Below are positions 9,431-18,899 of a DNA stretch of 64,000 nt, piece by piece. Source of the stretch: Variovorax boronicumulans NBRC 103145 (lineage in GTDB: Bacteria; Pseudomonadota; Gammaproteobacteria; Burkholderiales; Burkholderiaceae_C); NCBI RefSeq assembly GCF_001591345.1, contig NZ_BCUS01000011.1, positions 21,458 through 85,457 on the forward strand. Direction: 5' to 3'. The notes under the pieces were generated by a model that saw only the letters and a program-made list of their open reading frames with translations, made no database searches and had not been told where the DNA came from. The first letter of the stretch is position 1; each line of letters begins with the position of its first letter. A program made the position numbers and the translations under genes.

Positions 9431-9616
9431 ATGAACAAGCTGATCGCAGCCCTGGTCGCCGGCCTCTTCGCCGCCGGTGCATTCGCCCAAGCCGCCGAAC
9501 CCGCGCCCGCAGCGCCGGCCGCTCCCGCCGTCCACAAGGCCAAGGCCAAGCACACGGTCAAGAAGCACAAGGTGCGCCACGTCTCCAAGGCCCACGCCGC
9601 CGCCAAGAAGGTGTAA
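9431..9616 (+). CDS. Small exported cationic protein (61 aa)
   Basis: Function unknown. ATG 9431 is chosen because AAAGGA lies six bases upstream; a longer in-frame start at 9377 has no such site. Residues 1-19 are a signal peptide (MNKLIAALVAGLFAAGAFA). The predicted mature peptide is only about 42 residues. It begins with an Ala/Pro segment (AEPAPAAPAAPAV) and ends in a Lys/His/Ala/Arg-rich tail reminiscent of histone H1-like or polycationic peptides. No acidic residue follows the first mature glutamate. It is framed by its own terminator. A periplasmic or secreted nucleic-acid- or LPS-binding role is conceivable but untested. Confidence 0.72.
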   Translation: MNKLIAALVAGLFAAGAFAQAAEPAPAAPAAPAVHKAKAKHTVKKHKVRHVSKAHAAAKKV

Positions 9617-9633
9617 GCTTTCGAGCTCCCGGC

Positions 9634-9659
9634 AATGCCCGCTTCAGCGGGCATTTTTA
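9634..9659 (+). terminator. Intrinsic terminator
   Basis: A perfect 10-bp stem (AATGCCCGCT / AGCGGGCATT) with a two-base apex is followed by TTTATT, 18 bases after the stop of the cationic peptide gene. Confidence 0.85.
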
Positions 9660-9707
9660 TTGGTCACGGGCCGACCTCGTGTGTCGCAGCCCCGAAAGAG
9701 TCATCCG

Positions 9708-10178
9708 ATGTTTCAGCGTCTCGCCGCGCTGCTTCTGGTGTCCGCGTCCTTCCTGGCGCCGGCCCACGCGCAGCAGCAAATCCAACCGCAACCCCAAACC
9801 GATCTGGCACGCACGCAGTTGTCGGTCGGCCTCTACAAGATCGATGCGCAGGTGGCGCAATCGCCCCGCGAGCGCGAGATCGGCCTGATGTTCCGCAAGA
9901 CGATGCCGCAGGCCGAAGGCATGATCTTCGTCTTCGAGCAGCCGGCCACGCAGTGCTTCTGGATGCGCAACACCCTGCTGCCGCTGACCGCCGCCTTCGT
10001 GGCCGATGACGGCCGTATCGTCAACCTGGTCGACATGCAGCCGATGACCGAGAACTCTCATTGCTCCGAGGAGCCGGTGCGCTACGTGCTCGAGATGAAC
10101 CAGGGCTGGTTCGCCAAGAAGAACATCAAGAAGGGGGCCAAGCTCGGCGGAGAGCTGTTCTCGGCCGCCAAGCGCTGA
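9708..10178 (+). CDS. Exported DUF192 family protein
   Basis: DUF192 proteins are small beta-barrel proteins of unknown biochemical role, often exported. This 156-residue product begins MFQRLAALLLVSASFLAPAH, a signal peptide ending AHA. The family signature follows: a SPREREIGLMFRK block, the EGMIFVFE strand, CFWMRNTLLPLTAAF, and a C-terminal VRYVLEMNQGWF segment. An AAAGAG site precedes the ATG. It ends at a shared two-way terminator facing sodB. Domain call is firm; function is unknown. Confidence 0.85.
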   Translation: MFQRLAALLLVSASFLAPAHAQQQIQPQPQTDLARTQLSVGLYKIDAQVAQSPREREIGLMFRKTMPQAEGMIFVFEQPATQCFWMRNTLLPLTAAFVADDGRIVNLVDMQPMTENSHCSEEPVRYVLEMNQGWFAKKNIKKGAKLGGELFSAAKR

Positions 10179-10194
10179 GCAATTGAGCGCCAGC

Positions 10195-10224
10195 AAAAAA
10201 GCCGACCCGCAGGTCGGCTTTTTT
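10195..10224. terminator. Bidirectional terminator between the DUF192 gene and sodB
   Basis: AAAAAA, a perfect 7-bp stem GCCGACC/GGTCGGC with a 4-base loop, then TTTTTT. The structure serves the plus-strand DUF192 gene and the convergent minus-strand sodB equally well. Confidence 0.9.
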
Positions 10225-10247
10225 CATGGCGAGCGCCAGGTCCGGCT

Positions 10248-10829
10248 TCAGCCGAAGTTCTTCGCCGCGAAGTCCCAGTTCACCAGCTTGGCCAGGAAGG
10301 TTTCGACGAACTTCGGGCGCAGGTTGCGGTAGTCGATGTAGTACGCGTGTTCCCACACGTCCACCGTCAGCAGCGCGGTGTCGGCGGTGGTCAGCGGCGT
10401 GCCGGCGGCGCCGGTGTTCACGATGTCCACCGAACCGTCGGCCTTCTTCACGAGCCACGTCCAGCCCGAGCCGAAGTTGCCCACGGCCGACTTCACGAAG
10501 GCTTCCTTGAAGGCGTCGTAGCTGCCCCACTTGGCGTCGATGGCCTTGGCCAGCGCGCCGGTCGGGGCGCCGCCGCCTTGGGGCTTCATGCAGTTCCAGA
10601 AGAAGGTGTGGTTCCAGATCTGGGCGGCGTTGTTGTAGATGCCGCCGCTGGACTTCTTGACGATCTCTTCGAGCGTCATCGCTTCGAACTCGGTGCCCTT
10701 TTGCAGGTTGTTCAGGTTCACCACGTAGGCGTTGTGGTGCTTGCCGTGGTGGAACTCGAGCGTTTCCTTCGAATACTCGGGGGCCAGTGCGTCGATGGCG
10801 TACGGCAGGGGTGGGAGCACATGTTCCAT
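10248..10829 (-). CDS. sodB: Superoxide dismutase (Fe type)
   Basis: Dismutes superoxide in the cytoplasm. The 193-residue protein has all four metal ligands: His27 (in EFHHGKHH), His74 (IWNHTFFW), Asp157 and His161 ([11 protein letters not shown]). The FFWNCMKP segment and the glycine-rich [11 protein letters not shown] region favour the iron form over the manganese form, although metal choice cannot be proven from sequence. It is a single gene, with a two-way terminator downstream. Confidence 0.95.
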   Translation of the reverse strand: MEHVLPPLPYAIDALAPEYSKETLEFHHGKHHNAYVVNLNNLQKGTEFEAMTLEEIVKKSSGGIYNNAAQIWNHTFFWNCMKPQGGGAPTGALAKAIDAKWGSYDAFKEAFVKSAVGNFGSGWTWLVKKADGSVDIVNTGAAGTPLTTADTALLTVDVWEHAYYIDYRNLRPKFVETFLAKLVNWDFAAKNFG

Positions 10830-10879
10830 GGTTTTTTCTCGTGGGTTGGTTGTGGGGAATGAAGGATTCTAGGAAGTAA

Positions 10880-12193
10880 TCAGGGGGGCGGCGTCAGACG
10901 CGTTCCCGTCGCTCCGCCGGGCGTCACGGTCAGGTCGACCGAGCCATCCGAAAGGCGCGCGACCACCGCATCGCCGGCCTGCAGGCTGCCCGCGCTGACG
11001 ACCGCGCGGCCTTCGCCGTCGGTCAGCAAGGCATAGCCGCGCTGCAGCACCAGGGCCGGGTCGAGCAGCCGCAGGCGCAGGGCCACGCGTTCGAGCCGCT
11101 CGCGCCGCTGCGTCAGCGAGCGCGCGAACTTCGTGGAGAAATCGGTGGCGATGGCCTGCGGCACCTGCGCCAATCGCTCCCGGCGCGACAGCACCGCGTA
11201 GTGCAGCCGCTGCGCGTGGTGCGCCAGCCGCAACTGCTGGCGCGCGACCAGGCCCGACGGGCGGCCCAGCCGCGCGGCCGCCTGGTCCAGCCGTTGGCCG
11301 AGCACGTCGAGCCGCCCGCCCAGCGCATCGCCGAGCCGCTCGTCGAGCAGGTCGAGCGCGCCGAGCCACAGGTCGCGCGGCGCGCTGACGAGTTCGGCGG
11401 CAGCCGTCGGCGTCGGCGCGCGCAGGTCGGCACAGAAATCGGCGATGGTGAAATCGGTTTCGTGCCCCACGCCGCTGATCACCGGCACGGGACTCTGCAC
11501 GATGGTGCGCGCCAGCGTTTCGTCGTTGAAGGCCCAGAGGTCCTCGATGGAGCCGCCACCGCGCACCAGCAGGATCACGTCGACGGCCGGCTCCAGCGTG
11601 TAGAGCGACTGCAAGGCGCGCACCAGTTCGGCCGGCGCGTTGGCGCCCTGCACTGCCGCCGGCGCCAGCACCACGGGAATATGTGGGACGCGCCGCCGCA
11701 GCGCGGTCACGACGTCATGCAGCGCCGCGGCCCCCAGCGAGGTGACAACGCCCACGGCACGCGGCATGGAGGGCAGCGCGCGTTTGCGCGCCGGATCAAA
11801 CAGGCCCTCGGCTTCGAGGCGCGCCTTGCGCTGCAGGAACTGCTCGAACAGCGCGCCCTGCCCCGCGCGCCGCAGGCTTTCGACCACCAGCTGCAGATCG
11901 CCACGCGGCTCGTACACCGCCAGCCGGCCACGCACCTCGACCTGGTCGCCGTCGCGCGGCGTGAAGTCGAGCAGGCCGGCCGCGCGGCGGAACATCGCGC
12001 AGCGCAGCTGGCCGGATTCGTCCTTGAGCGAGAAATAGCAATGACCGCTCGACGCACGCGAGAAACCAGAGATTTCCCCGCGCACCGAGACCGGGTTGAA
12101 GCGCGCATCGAGCGCATCGGCCACCGCGCGGCACAGCGCGCCCACGGCCCACACGCGCGGCCCGGGCGCGGCATTCAGCTCCCTGAAGCTCAT
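10880..12193 (-). CDS. xseA: Exodeoxyribonuclease VII large subunit
   Basis: XseA, with the small subunit XseB (not in this window), degrades single-stranded DNA to oligonucleotides. The start at ATG 12193 (MSFRELNAAPGPRVWAV) has a GGAGGGG site. The 437-residue protein has the N-terminal OB fold (VSVRGEISGFSRASSGHCYF) and the catalytic-domain motifs GVVTSLGAAALHDV, LLVRGGGSIEDLWAFNDE and PVISGVGHETDFTIADF. A long coiled-coil region follows, as in other XseA proteins. It is transcribed away from exbB. Confidence 0.95.
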   Translation of the reverse strand: MSFRELNAAPGPRVWAVGALCRAVADALDARFNPVSVRGEISGFSRASSGHCYFSLKDESGQLRCAMFRRAAGLLDFTPRDGDQVEVRGRLAVYEPRGDLQLVVESLRRAGQGALFEQFLQRKARLEAEGLFDPARKRALPSMPRAVGVVTSLGAAALHDVVTALRRRVPHIPVVLAPAAVQGANAPAELVRALQSLYTLEPAVDVILLVRGGGSIEDLWAFNDETLARTIVQSPVPVISGVGHETDFTIADFCADLRAPTPTAAAELVSAPRDLWLGALDLLDERLGDALGGRLDVLGQRLDQAAARLGRPSGLVARQQLRLAHHAQRLHYAVLSRRERLAQVPQAIATDFSTKFARSLTQRRERLERVALRLRLLDPALVLQRGYALLTDGEGRAVVSAGSLQAGDAVVARLSDGSVDLTVTPGGATGTRLTPPP

Positions 12194-12505
12194 CGCGCCC
12201 CTCCACCGCCGAGCGCCACTCTTCCACAACGGGCGCCGCGCCCCCCACTTTGGAGGGGTATGCTGGAACAGATGCACGAGTTCTCGTGCAAGCTGTTGAT
12301 TTCATTAAAAAAAGTGCTGCTCAAAATTCAATCGATCTAACGGAAAGCCCGTCCCATGCGGGTTCGGCGGCATTGCGCGATGGGTTAATCACAAAGTTAT
12401 CCACAGAATCTGTGCGTCCTTGCCGACACGCAAACAAGCCGCGAGCCGATGGTGGCTCGGTGGATAATCGCCGCGCATTTGCAGTCTACGGGCCGGAGGA
12501 TTTTC
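12194..12505. other. Intergenic region between xseA and exbB
   Basis: This 312-base divergent spacer holds no credible gene. It contains an AT-rich patch near 12300-12340 and a small inverted repeat (TGCACGA/TCGTGCA near 12271-12288). It also carries two DnaA-box-like nonamers, listed separately. Promoters for both flanking genes should lie here, but I could not place them with confidence. Confidence 0.5.
12397..12467. promoter_or_regulatory. Pair of inverted DnaA-box-like nonamers
   Basis: TTATCCACA, an exact match to the bacterial DnaA-box consensus, lies at 12397-12405 on the plus strand. GGTGGATAA at 12459-12467 is the same nonamer with one mismatch on the minus strand (TTATCCACC). They are 62 bases apart in opposite orientation, 40-110 bases ahead of exbB. 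This may be a DnaA binding site or a chance match. Confidence 0.35.
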
Positions 12506-13138
<633 letters not shown>

Positions 13139-13199
13139 CGGCCATCGCAGCAACCGACGGCCGCCACACCAGGGACACCACGGAACCGGCTTCGCCGGG

Positions 13200-13262
13200 C
13201 CGCAGGTGTCGCCCCCGGAAGGGGGTTGGCGTAGCGACACGAAGTGCGCGCAGCCTGGGGGT
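13200..13262 (+). repeat. REP-like palindromic element between exbB and exbD
   Basis: The exbB-exbD gap contains nested inverted repeats: outer arms GTGTCG / CGACAC (13206-13211 and 13235-13240) around inner arms CCCCC / GGGGG. A GC-rich tail ending CCTGGGGGTGAG supplies the apparent ribosome site of exbD. From memory, this GTGTCG...CGACACGAAGTGCGCGC pattern recurs between genes in Variovorax and Acidovorax. Only one copy is present here, so its repetitive nature is not proven by this window. Confidence 0.55.
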
Positions 13263-13268
13263 GAGCCT

Positions 13269-13709
13269 ATGACTCGGGGCCGCATGCAGTTTCGCCACGG
13301 CGCGCGCGACGAGCCGGAGATCAACCTGATCCCGTTCATCGACGTGCTGCTGGTCGTGCTGATCTTCCTGATGCTGTCGACCACCTACAGCAAGTTCACC
13401 GAGATGCAGCTGCGGCTGCCGACCGCGGACGTCGACGCCCAGCGCGACTACCCGAAAGAGGTGATCGTGGCGGTGTCGGCCGACGGCCGCTACGTGATCA
13501 ACAAGTCGCCGCTGGCGGACCGCAGCGTCGACACCGTGGCCGCCGCGCTCGGCGCCGCCGCCACCGGCGGCAAGGACAGCGTCGTGATCATCAGCGCCGA
13601 CGCAGCCAGCCCGCACCAGGCCGTGGTGACGGTGATGGAGGCCGCACGCCGTGCCGGCCTGATGCAGATCACCTTCGCCGCCCAGTCGACGGCCCAGGCC
13701 GGTCACTGA
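13269..13709 (+). CDS. exbD: ExbD/TolR-family transport energising protein
   Basis: ExbD is the single-pass partner of ExbB; its membrane aspartate carries the proton. The product shows a short cytoplasmic tail, then a transmembrane helix beginning EINLIPFIDVLLVVLIFLM with the expected Asp (in FIDVLL), and a periplasmic domain ending in the VMEAARRAGLMQITF segment. ATG 13269 follows GGGGGTGAG; ATG 13284 (MQFRHGARDEPE) is an equally plausible start. The stop is immediately followed by the GTG of lpxK, so translation is probably coupled. Confidence 0.92.
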   Translation: MTRGRMQFRHGARDEPEINLIPFIDVLLVVLIFLMLSTTYSKFTEMQLRLPTADVDAQRDYPKEVIVAVSADGRYVINKSPLADRSVDTVAAALGAAATGGKDSVVIISADAASPHQAVVTVMEAARRAGLMQITFAAQSTAQAGH

Positions 13710-14705
13710 GTGTCGACCGGCGCGCGGCTGCAGGATGCCTGGCTGCGCCGCGGTGCGCTGGCCTGCCTGCTGTGGCCGCTGTCGCAGGTCTACGGCGCCC
13801 TCTTTGCGCTGCGGCGCGCCTTCTACCGATGGGGTTGGCAGAAAACCGGACGCGTGCCGGTACCCGTGATCGTGGTCGGCAATGTGATCGCGGGCGGGGC
13901 TGGCAAGACACCGGTCGTGATGGCCGTCGTGCGCCACCTTCAGGCGCGTGGCCTGCGGGTGGGCGTGGTGTCGCGCGGCTATGGCCGCCGCACCGACGAC
14001 TGCCGTGAGGTCCACGCCGACAGCGATCCGCAGGACGTCGGCGACGAACCCGCGCTGATCCACCATGCCACCGGCGCGCCGGTCTTCGTGGCCCGGCAGC
14101 GCATCGAGGCCGCACGCGCCTTGCTCGAGCAGCACCCGGCCACGCAGGTCATCGTCAGCGACGACGGCCTGCAGCATCTGGCGCTGGCGCGCGACATCGA
14201 GATCTGCGTGTTCGATGACCGCGGTGTCGGCAACGGCTGGCTGCTGCCGGCCGGCCCCCTGCGCGAGCCGTGGCCGCGCCATTGCGACCTGCTGCTGCAC
14301 AGCGGCGAGCGGCCCGCCTTCGCCGATGGCTACACCGCCACCCGCGAACTGGCGCCGTACGCCCTCGCGAAGGATGGCCGACGCATCCCGCTCGAGACGC
14401 TCGCCGGCCAGCCCGTGATCGCGCTCGCCGCCATCGCGCGGCCGGAGGCCTTCTTCACGATGCTGCGCGCGCACGGCCTCACGCTCGCGGACACCCTCGC
14501 GCTGCCGGACCACCACGATTTCAGCGGCTGGCAACGACCAGCCGGTCCCGCCCTGCCCCTCGTCTGCACGGAAAAAGACGCCGTCAAGCTCTGGCACCAG
14601 GCGCCCGACGCGCTCGCCGTGCCACTGCACTTCGAACCCTCGCCGGCGTTCTTCGCCGCCCTCGACGCGAAGCTATCATCGCTCGATGGATACCAAGCTG
14701 CTTGA
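13710..14705 (+). CDS. lpxK: Tetraacyldisaccharide 4'-kinase
   Basis: LpxK phosphorylates the 4' position of the lipid A disaccharide precursor at the inner membrane, making lipid IVA. The 331-residue protein starts at a GTG directly abutting exbD. It has an N-terminal hydrophobic helix ([19 protein letters not shown]), a P-loop-like [16 protein letters not shown], the [10 protein letters not shown] motif, and the [19 protein letters not shown] segment that includes catalytic aspartates. The downstream Trm112-like gene begins inside its last 20 bases. Confidence 0.95.
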   Translation: MSTGARLQDAWLRRGALACLLWPLSQVYGALFALRRAFYRWGWQKTGRVPVPVIVVGNVIAGGAGKTPVVMAVVRHLQARGLRVGVVSRGYGRRTDDCREVHADSDPQDVGDEPALIHHATGAPVFVARQRIEAARALLEQHPATQVIVSDDGLQHLALARDIEICVFDDRGVGNGWLLPAGPLREPWPRHCDLLLHSGERPAFADGYTATRELAPYALAKDGRRIPLETLAGQPVIALAAIARPEAFFTMLRAHGLTLADTLALPDHHDFSGWQRPAGPALPLVCTEKDAVKLWHQAPDALAVPLHFEPSPAFFAALDAKLSSLDGYQAA

Positions 14706-14868
14706 ACTGCTCGTCTGCCCCGTCACCAAGGGCCCGCTGACCTGGAACGCCGAGAAGCAGGAACTCTGCTCGCGCAGCGCGCGCCTGGCCTACCCGGTGC
14801 GCGACGGCATCCCGGTGCTGCTCGAGAACGAGGCCCGCACGCTGTCCGACGAAGAGCTGGGCCTGTGA
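14686..14868 (+). CDS. Trm112 family small protein
   Basis: This 60-residue protein ([18 protein letters not shown]...) belongs to the Trm112/UPF0434 family. Family members elsewhere activate methyltransferases, but the role of the bacterial stand-alone form is unclear. The [19 protein letters not shown] core is typical. Only the first cysteine of the usual zinc-type pair is in the normal CPV context; a second lies in ELCSRS. It overlaps lpxK by 20 bases and kdsB by 4 (GTGA), the conserved lpxK-(trm112)-kdsB arrangement of many proteobacteria. Confidence 0.9.
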   Translation: MDTKLLELLVCPVTKGPLTWNAEKQELCSRSARLAYPVRDGIPVLLENEARTLSDEELGL

Positions 14869-15638
14869 GCTTCACCGTTCTGGTGCCGGCCCGGCTGGCT
14901 TCGACGCGACTTCCCAACAAACCGCTGGCCGACATCGCCGGGCTGCCGATGGTCGTGCGCGTGGCACAACGTGCCCGCCAGTCCGGCGCCACCCGCGTGG
15001 TGGTGGCCGGCGATGACGCTTCCATCATCGACGCCTGCAAGGCGCACGGCGTCGAGGCCCTGCTCACCCGCCAGGACCACCCCAGCGGCACCGACCGGCT
15101 GGCCGAAGCCTGCGAACAGCTCGGACTCGACGGTGACGCGATCGTCGTCAACGTGCAGGGCGACGAGCCGCTGATCGACCCCGCGCTGATCGACGCCGTC
15201 GCCGCCACGCTGGCCGCGCGACCGCAGGCCGCGATGAGCACCGCCGTCCACGCGATCGACTCGCTGGCCGATTTCATGAACCCGAACGTGGTGAAGGCCG
15301 TGCTCGACGCACAAGGCCATGCGCTCTATTTCAGCCGCGCACCGATCCCCTGGTGGCGCGACGGTTCTTCGGGCGGTGCGGCGCCCACGGTGCTGCCCAG
15401 CCCCGCACCGCTGCGCCACATCGGCATCTACGGCTATCGCGCGGGCTTCGTGCGGCAATTTCCGTTGCTGTCGCCAGCACCCGTCGAAGCCACCGAAGCG
15501 CTCGAACAGCTGCGCGCGCTGTGGCATGGGCACCGCATCGCGGTGCATGTGAGCGATGTCGCACCGGGCCCCGGGATCGACACGCCCGAAGACCTGGCAC
15601 GCGTGCGCGCCGTCTTCGCGGCCGGCTCGCCTGCGTGA
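14865..15638 (+). CDS. kdsB: 3-deoxy-manno-octulosonate cytidylyltransferase
   Basis: KdsB activates Kdo as CMP-Kdo for transfer to lipid A. The 257-residue product starts at a GTG overlapping the upstream stop. It shows the family opening [19 protein letters not shown], the [10 protein letters not shown] metal/nucleotide motif, the YFSRAPIPW segment and the C-terminal [15 protein letters not shown] motif. Length is normal. It closes the exbB-exbD-lpxK-trm112-kdsB unit; adk follows after 135 bases. Confidence 0.96.
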   Translation: MSFTVLVPARLASTRLPNKPLADIAGLPMVVRVAQRARQSGATRVVVAGDDASIIDACKAHGVEALLTRQDHPSGTDRLAEACEQLGLDGDAIVVNVQGDEPLIDPALIDAVAATLAARPQAAMSTAVHAIDSLADFMNPNVVKAVLDAQGHALYFSRAPIPWWRDGSSGGAAPTVLPSPAPLRHIGIYGYRAGFVRQFPLLSPAPVEATEALEQLRALWHGHRIAVHVSDVAPGPGIDTPEDLARVRAVFAAGSPA

Positions 15639-15755
15639 GCTGCAGGCCGCCCCGAGGGAGACGGCGGCAATTTGTCACGGGGACGCATGCTATCCTCGAT
15701 GCAATTCCGCCTCGGCGCGCCTGAGGGCGCGCATGGGGCGCGACACAAAATCTAA

Positions 15756-16430
<675 letters not shown>

Positions 16431-16436
16431 TTCAGC

Positions 16437-16460
16437 GGCTGATTCGTCAGCCTCTTTCTC
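16437..16460 (+). terminator. Weak terminator-like hairpin after adk
   Basis: A 6-bp stem GGCTGA/TCAGCC with a 4-base loop is followed by the T-rich TCTTTCTC, just beyond the adk stop and abutting the convergent asparaginase stop. The stem is short, so efficiency is uncertain. Confidence 0.4.
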
Positions 16461-17447
16461 CTAGCCGCCCTCCGACTCCGGCAGGGCGGCCACTCCCAAG
16501 AGTTCAAGCACCAGCGCAACCCGCGCCTTCACCGGCGTGAGTGCGCCCGCATCCCGCAGCCCGTCACCGGGTTTCGGCAGGATGCGTCCGTTCGCGCAGC
16601 GTGTGGCGCGCAACACCACCAAGCCACCGTCCTGCGCCTTCAGCGCCGCGGCTTCCAGCGCGTGGTGCACGGTGCCGTTGCCGGTCGTGGCCACGACCAG
16701 GCCGCGCAAGGGCTCAGCCGACGGGAGCAGCAACGCCTCCACGATCGCACCGCTCGCGCCCGCGTGGCTCATGACGATCTCGACGCGGGGCCACGGCTTC
16801 GATACCGCCTCCAGCCGCGCCGCATCGAACGGCGCTCCCTGCGGCCACGCACGCACGCGCCGCACTTCACCCTCTTCCACATAGCCGACCGGCCCCGCAT
16901 CGCCCGACGCGAAGGCATCGAGGCGGTAGGTGTGCACCTTCTGCACATCGAGGCCGCTGTGGATCGTGCCCGCGCACACCACGGTCACGCCCTGCGCGCC
17001 GGGCGTCGAGGCCACCGCTAGCGCGTCGCGCACGTTCTGCGGACCATCGGGCGACAGGGCCGTTGCCGGACGCATCGCGCAGGTCAGCACCACCGGCTTG
17101 GCCGGCGCGAGCACGTCGTGCAGGAAGAAGGCGGTCTCTTCCAGTGTGTCGGTGCCATGCGTGATCACGATGCCGGCCACATCAGGCTGCGCCAGCCAGT
17201 GCGCGCAACGCGCTGCCAGCTCGCGCCAGGTGTGGGCGTCCATGTCCTTGCTATCGAGTTGCGCGACCTGCTCCGCCACCAGCGTCACGCCGGCCGGCGC
17301 CTCGATGCCACCCAGCAGGTCCGCCACGGCCACCTGCCCGGCGGTGTAGCCGATGTTGTCGCCGCTGCTGGCGGCCTTGCCGGCAATGGTGCCGCCGGTG
17401 CCCAGCACGACCACGCGGCGCGTCCCGGACGAAGAGGAATGAGTCAT
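16461..17447 (-). CDS. L-asparaginase family protein (type I/II fold)
   Basis: Asparaginases hydrolyse L-asparagine to aspartate and ammonia. The 328-residue protein has the first catalytic-threonine motif GTGGTIAG (Thr20) and the second motif ITHGTDTLEETA. The MRPATALSPDGPQN segment is also typical, including the DGP pair. There is no signal peptide, so a cytoplasmic enzyme is expected. Glutaminase or D-asparaginase activity cannot be excluded. The gene diverges from lexA with only 73 bases between starts, and the first LexA box lies 20 bases upstream of its ATG, so it may be part of the SOS response. Confidence 0.9.
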   Translation of the reverse strand: MTHSSSSGTRRVVVLGTGGTIAGKAASSGDNIGYTAGQVAVADLLGGIEAPAGVTLVAEQVAQLDSKDMDAHTWRELAARCAHWLAQPDVAGIVITHGTDTLEETAFFLHDVLAPAKPVVLTCAMRPATALSPDGPQNVRDALAVASTPGAQGVTVVCAGTIHSGLDVQKVHTYRLDAFASGDAGPVGYVEEGEVRRVRAWPQGAPFDAARLEAVSKPWPRVEIVMSHAGASGAIVEALLLPSAEPLRGLVVATTGNGTVHHALEAAALKAQDGGLVVLRATRCANGRILPKPGDGLRDAGALTPVKARVALVLELLGVAALPESEGG

Positions 17448-17467
17448 GGCTTGTCAACTTTTGAAAA

Positions 17468-17502
17468 CTGGTTAAAAATACAGGTACTGGATATCTAGCC
17501 AG
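17468..17502. promoter_or_regulatory. Two tandem LexA (SOS) boxes
   Basis: Two 16-bp sites fit CTG-N10-CAG: CTGGTTAAAAATACAG at 17468-17483 and CTGGATATCTAGCCAG at 17487-17502. Their centres are 19 bases apart and they lie 19-53 bases upstream of the lexA start. This matches the paired operator arrangement of E. coli lexA, indicating autoregulation. The same sites lie immediately upstream of the divergent asparaginase gene. Confidence 0.85.
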
Positions 17503-17520
17503 TGCCGCAAGGAAACCACT

Positions 17521-18204
17521 ATGCAGTTCGCAGTGAAGCTTACCGCCCGCCAGCAGCAGATCCTGGACCTGATCCAGGGCGCCATCGCACGCACCGGTGC
17601 GCCGCCCACGCGCGCCGAAATCGCCAACGAGCTGGGCTTCAAGTCGGCCAACGCCGCCGAGGAGCACCTGCAGGCCCTGGCCCGCAAGGGCGTGATCGAA
17701 CTCGTCAGCGGCACCTCGCGCGGCATCCGCCTCAAGGGCGATGCGCTGCGCTCGCTCCACGAAACGCGCCACCGCGAAGGCAACCAGTTCTCGCTTTCGC
17801 TGCCCGGCATGGCCCAGCTCGCGCTGCCGCTCATCGGCCGCGTGGCGGCGGGTTCGCCCATCCTTGCGCAAGAGCACGTCGACCAGACCTACTACGTCGA
17901 GAACACGCTCTTCCAGCGCCAACCCGACTACCTGCTCAAGGTGCGCGGCATGTCGATGCGCGACGCCGGCATCATGGACGGCGACCTGCTTGCCGTGCAG
18001 GCCACGAAGGAAGCGCGCAACGGCCAGATCGTGGTGGCACGCCTGGGCGAAGAAGTCACCGTGAAGCGCCTGAAGCGCAACAAGCAGGTGATCGAACTGC
18101 ACGCCGAGAACCCCGACTACCCGACCATCATCGTCCAGCCCGGCGAGCCCTTCGAGATCGAAGGCCTTGCGGTCGGCCTCATCCGCAACACGATGCTGAT
18201 GTAG
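17521..18204 (+). CDS. lexA: SOS repressor LexA
   Basis: LexA represses DNA-damage genes and is inactivated by RecA-stimulated self-cleavage. The 227-residue protein has an N-terminal winged helix ([13 protein letters not shown] to SRGIRLKG). Its cleavage site is Ala110-Gly111 (RVAAGSPI), and its catalytic dyad is Ser145 (VRGMSMRD) and Lys182 (VTVKRLK). The spacing between cleavage site, Ser and Lys equals that of the E. coli protein. AAGGAA sits six bases before the ATG. It is longer than E. coli LexA because of a longer linker at about residues 75-98. Confidence 0.98.
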   Translation: MQFAVKLTARQQQILDLIQGAIARTGAPPTRAEIANELGFKSANAAEEHLQALARKGVIELVSGTSRGIRLKGDALRSLHETRHREGNQFSLSLPGMAQLALPLIGRVAAGSPILAQEHVDQTYYVENTLFQRQPDYLLKVRGMSMRDAGIMDGDLLAVQATKEARNGQIVVARLGEEVTVKRLKRNKQVIELHAENPDYPTIIVQPGEPFEIEGLAVGLIRNTMLM

Positions 18205-18348
18205 GCCCCGGGCCTGCTGCCCACACGCAGCAGCACCTCATCCGGCCGCGACAGGTGGCGGGCGTATGGCGCAAAGTCGCCATCACCCTGTCGTGGCCGA
18301 TTCAAGAAATCCTGCCTGTGTTCAACCTCATACTTTTTTGGAGTTCAC

Positions 18349-18732
18349 ATGGGAATCGCCCTCCTCGCCATCGCCGACCTCTGGTCGCCCCTGCAATCGC
18401 TGGCCACCCGCTGGATGCCCGCCCGCCGCCCGTCGCACGGTGAGAGCGGCGACGCTGCCGCTGGCCTGCGCTACGTGTCCATCCGCCCCGCTTGCACGGC
18501 GCGCCCCGCTGGCGGCTCCGCACCTGCCAGTTCGCCATCCGCCGCCGCAGCACCCGCCCGTCCGCTGCGCGTGGTCCGCGTGGTCGACCGCCAAGGCACG
18601 CAGCGCGGCTGCGCCAACCGGGTCGTGATTTCCGGCCGCATGGCCGACGTGTGCGCTGAGCTCGACCGGCTCGCCGCACTGGAAGCCGCGGAAACAGGCA
18701 GCGGCGCGCCCCGCCCCAGCCACCTGCACTGA
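18349..18732 (+). CDS. Hypothetical protein downstream of lexA (127 aa)
   Basis: Not recognised. A GGAG site five bases before the ATG and normal codon usage support a real gene. Three parts can be seen: a hydrophobic/amphipathic N-terminus (MGIALLAIADLWSPLQSLA), an Ala/Pro/Ser-rich linker (about residues 47-72), and a C-terminal basic-then-helical block (RVVRVVDRQGTQRGC, then MADVCAELDRLAALEAAE). No signal peptide is clear and no LexA box is visible directly upstream. The 144-base gap after lexA contains an inverted repeat (ATGGCG/CGCCAT) but no U-run terminator. Confidence 0.6.
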   Translation: MGIALLAIADLWSPLQSLATRWMPARRPSHGESGDAAAGLRYVSIRPACTARPAGGSAPASSPSAAAAPARPLRVVRVVDRQGTQRGCANRVVISGRMADVCAELDRLAALEAAETGSGAPRPSHLH

Positions 18733-18899
18733 GAAGGTGCAAACGAACCCGCCGTGCCTGCGCACTCTGTGCGCCCCTCATGCGCACGGCGGATTCACGG
18801 GAATCGGCCTGAAACAGGCCTTCCGGCCGGCATCCGGCACCGGGTATCCAAACGTTCACACGTGCGACGTGCCGATGCTGCGAGGCACAATGGCATGCC

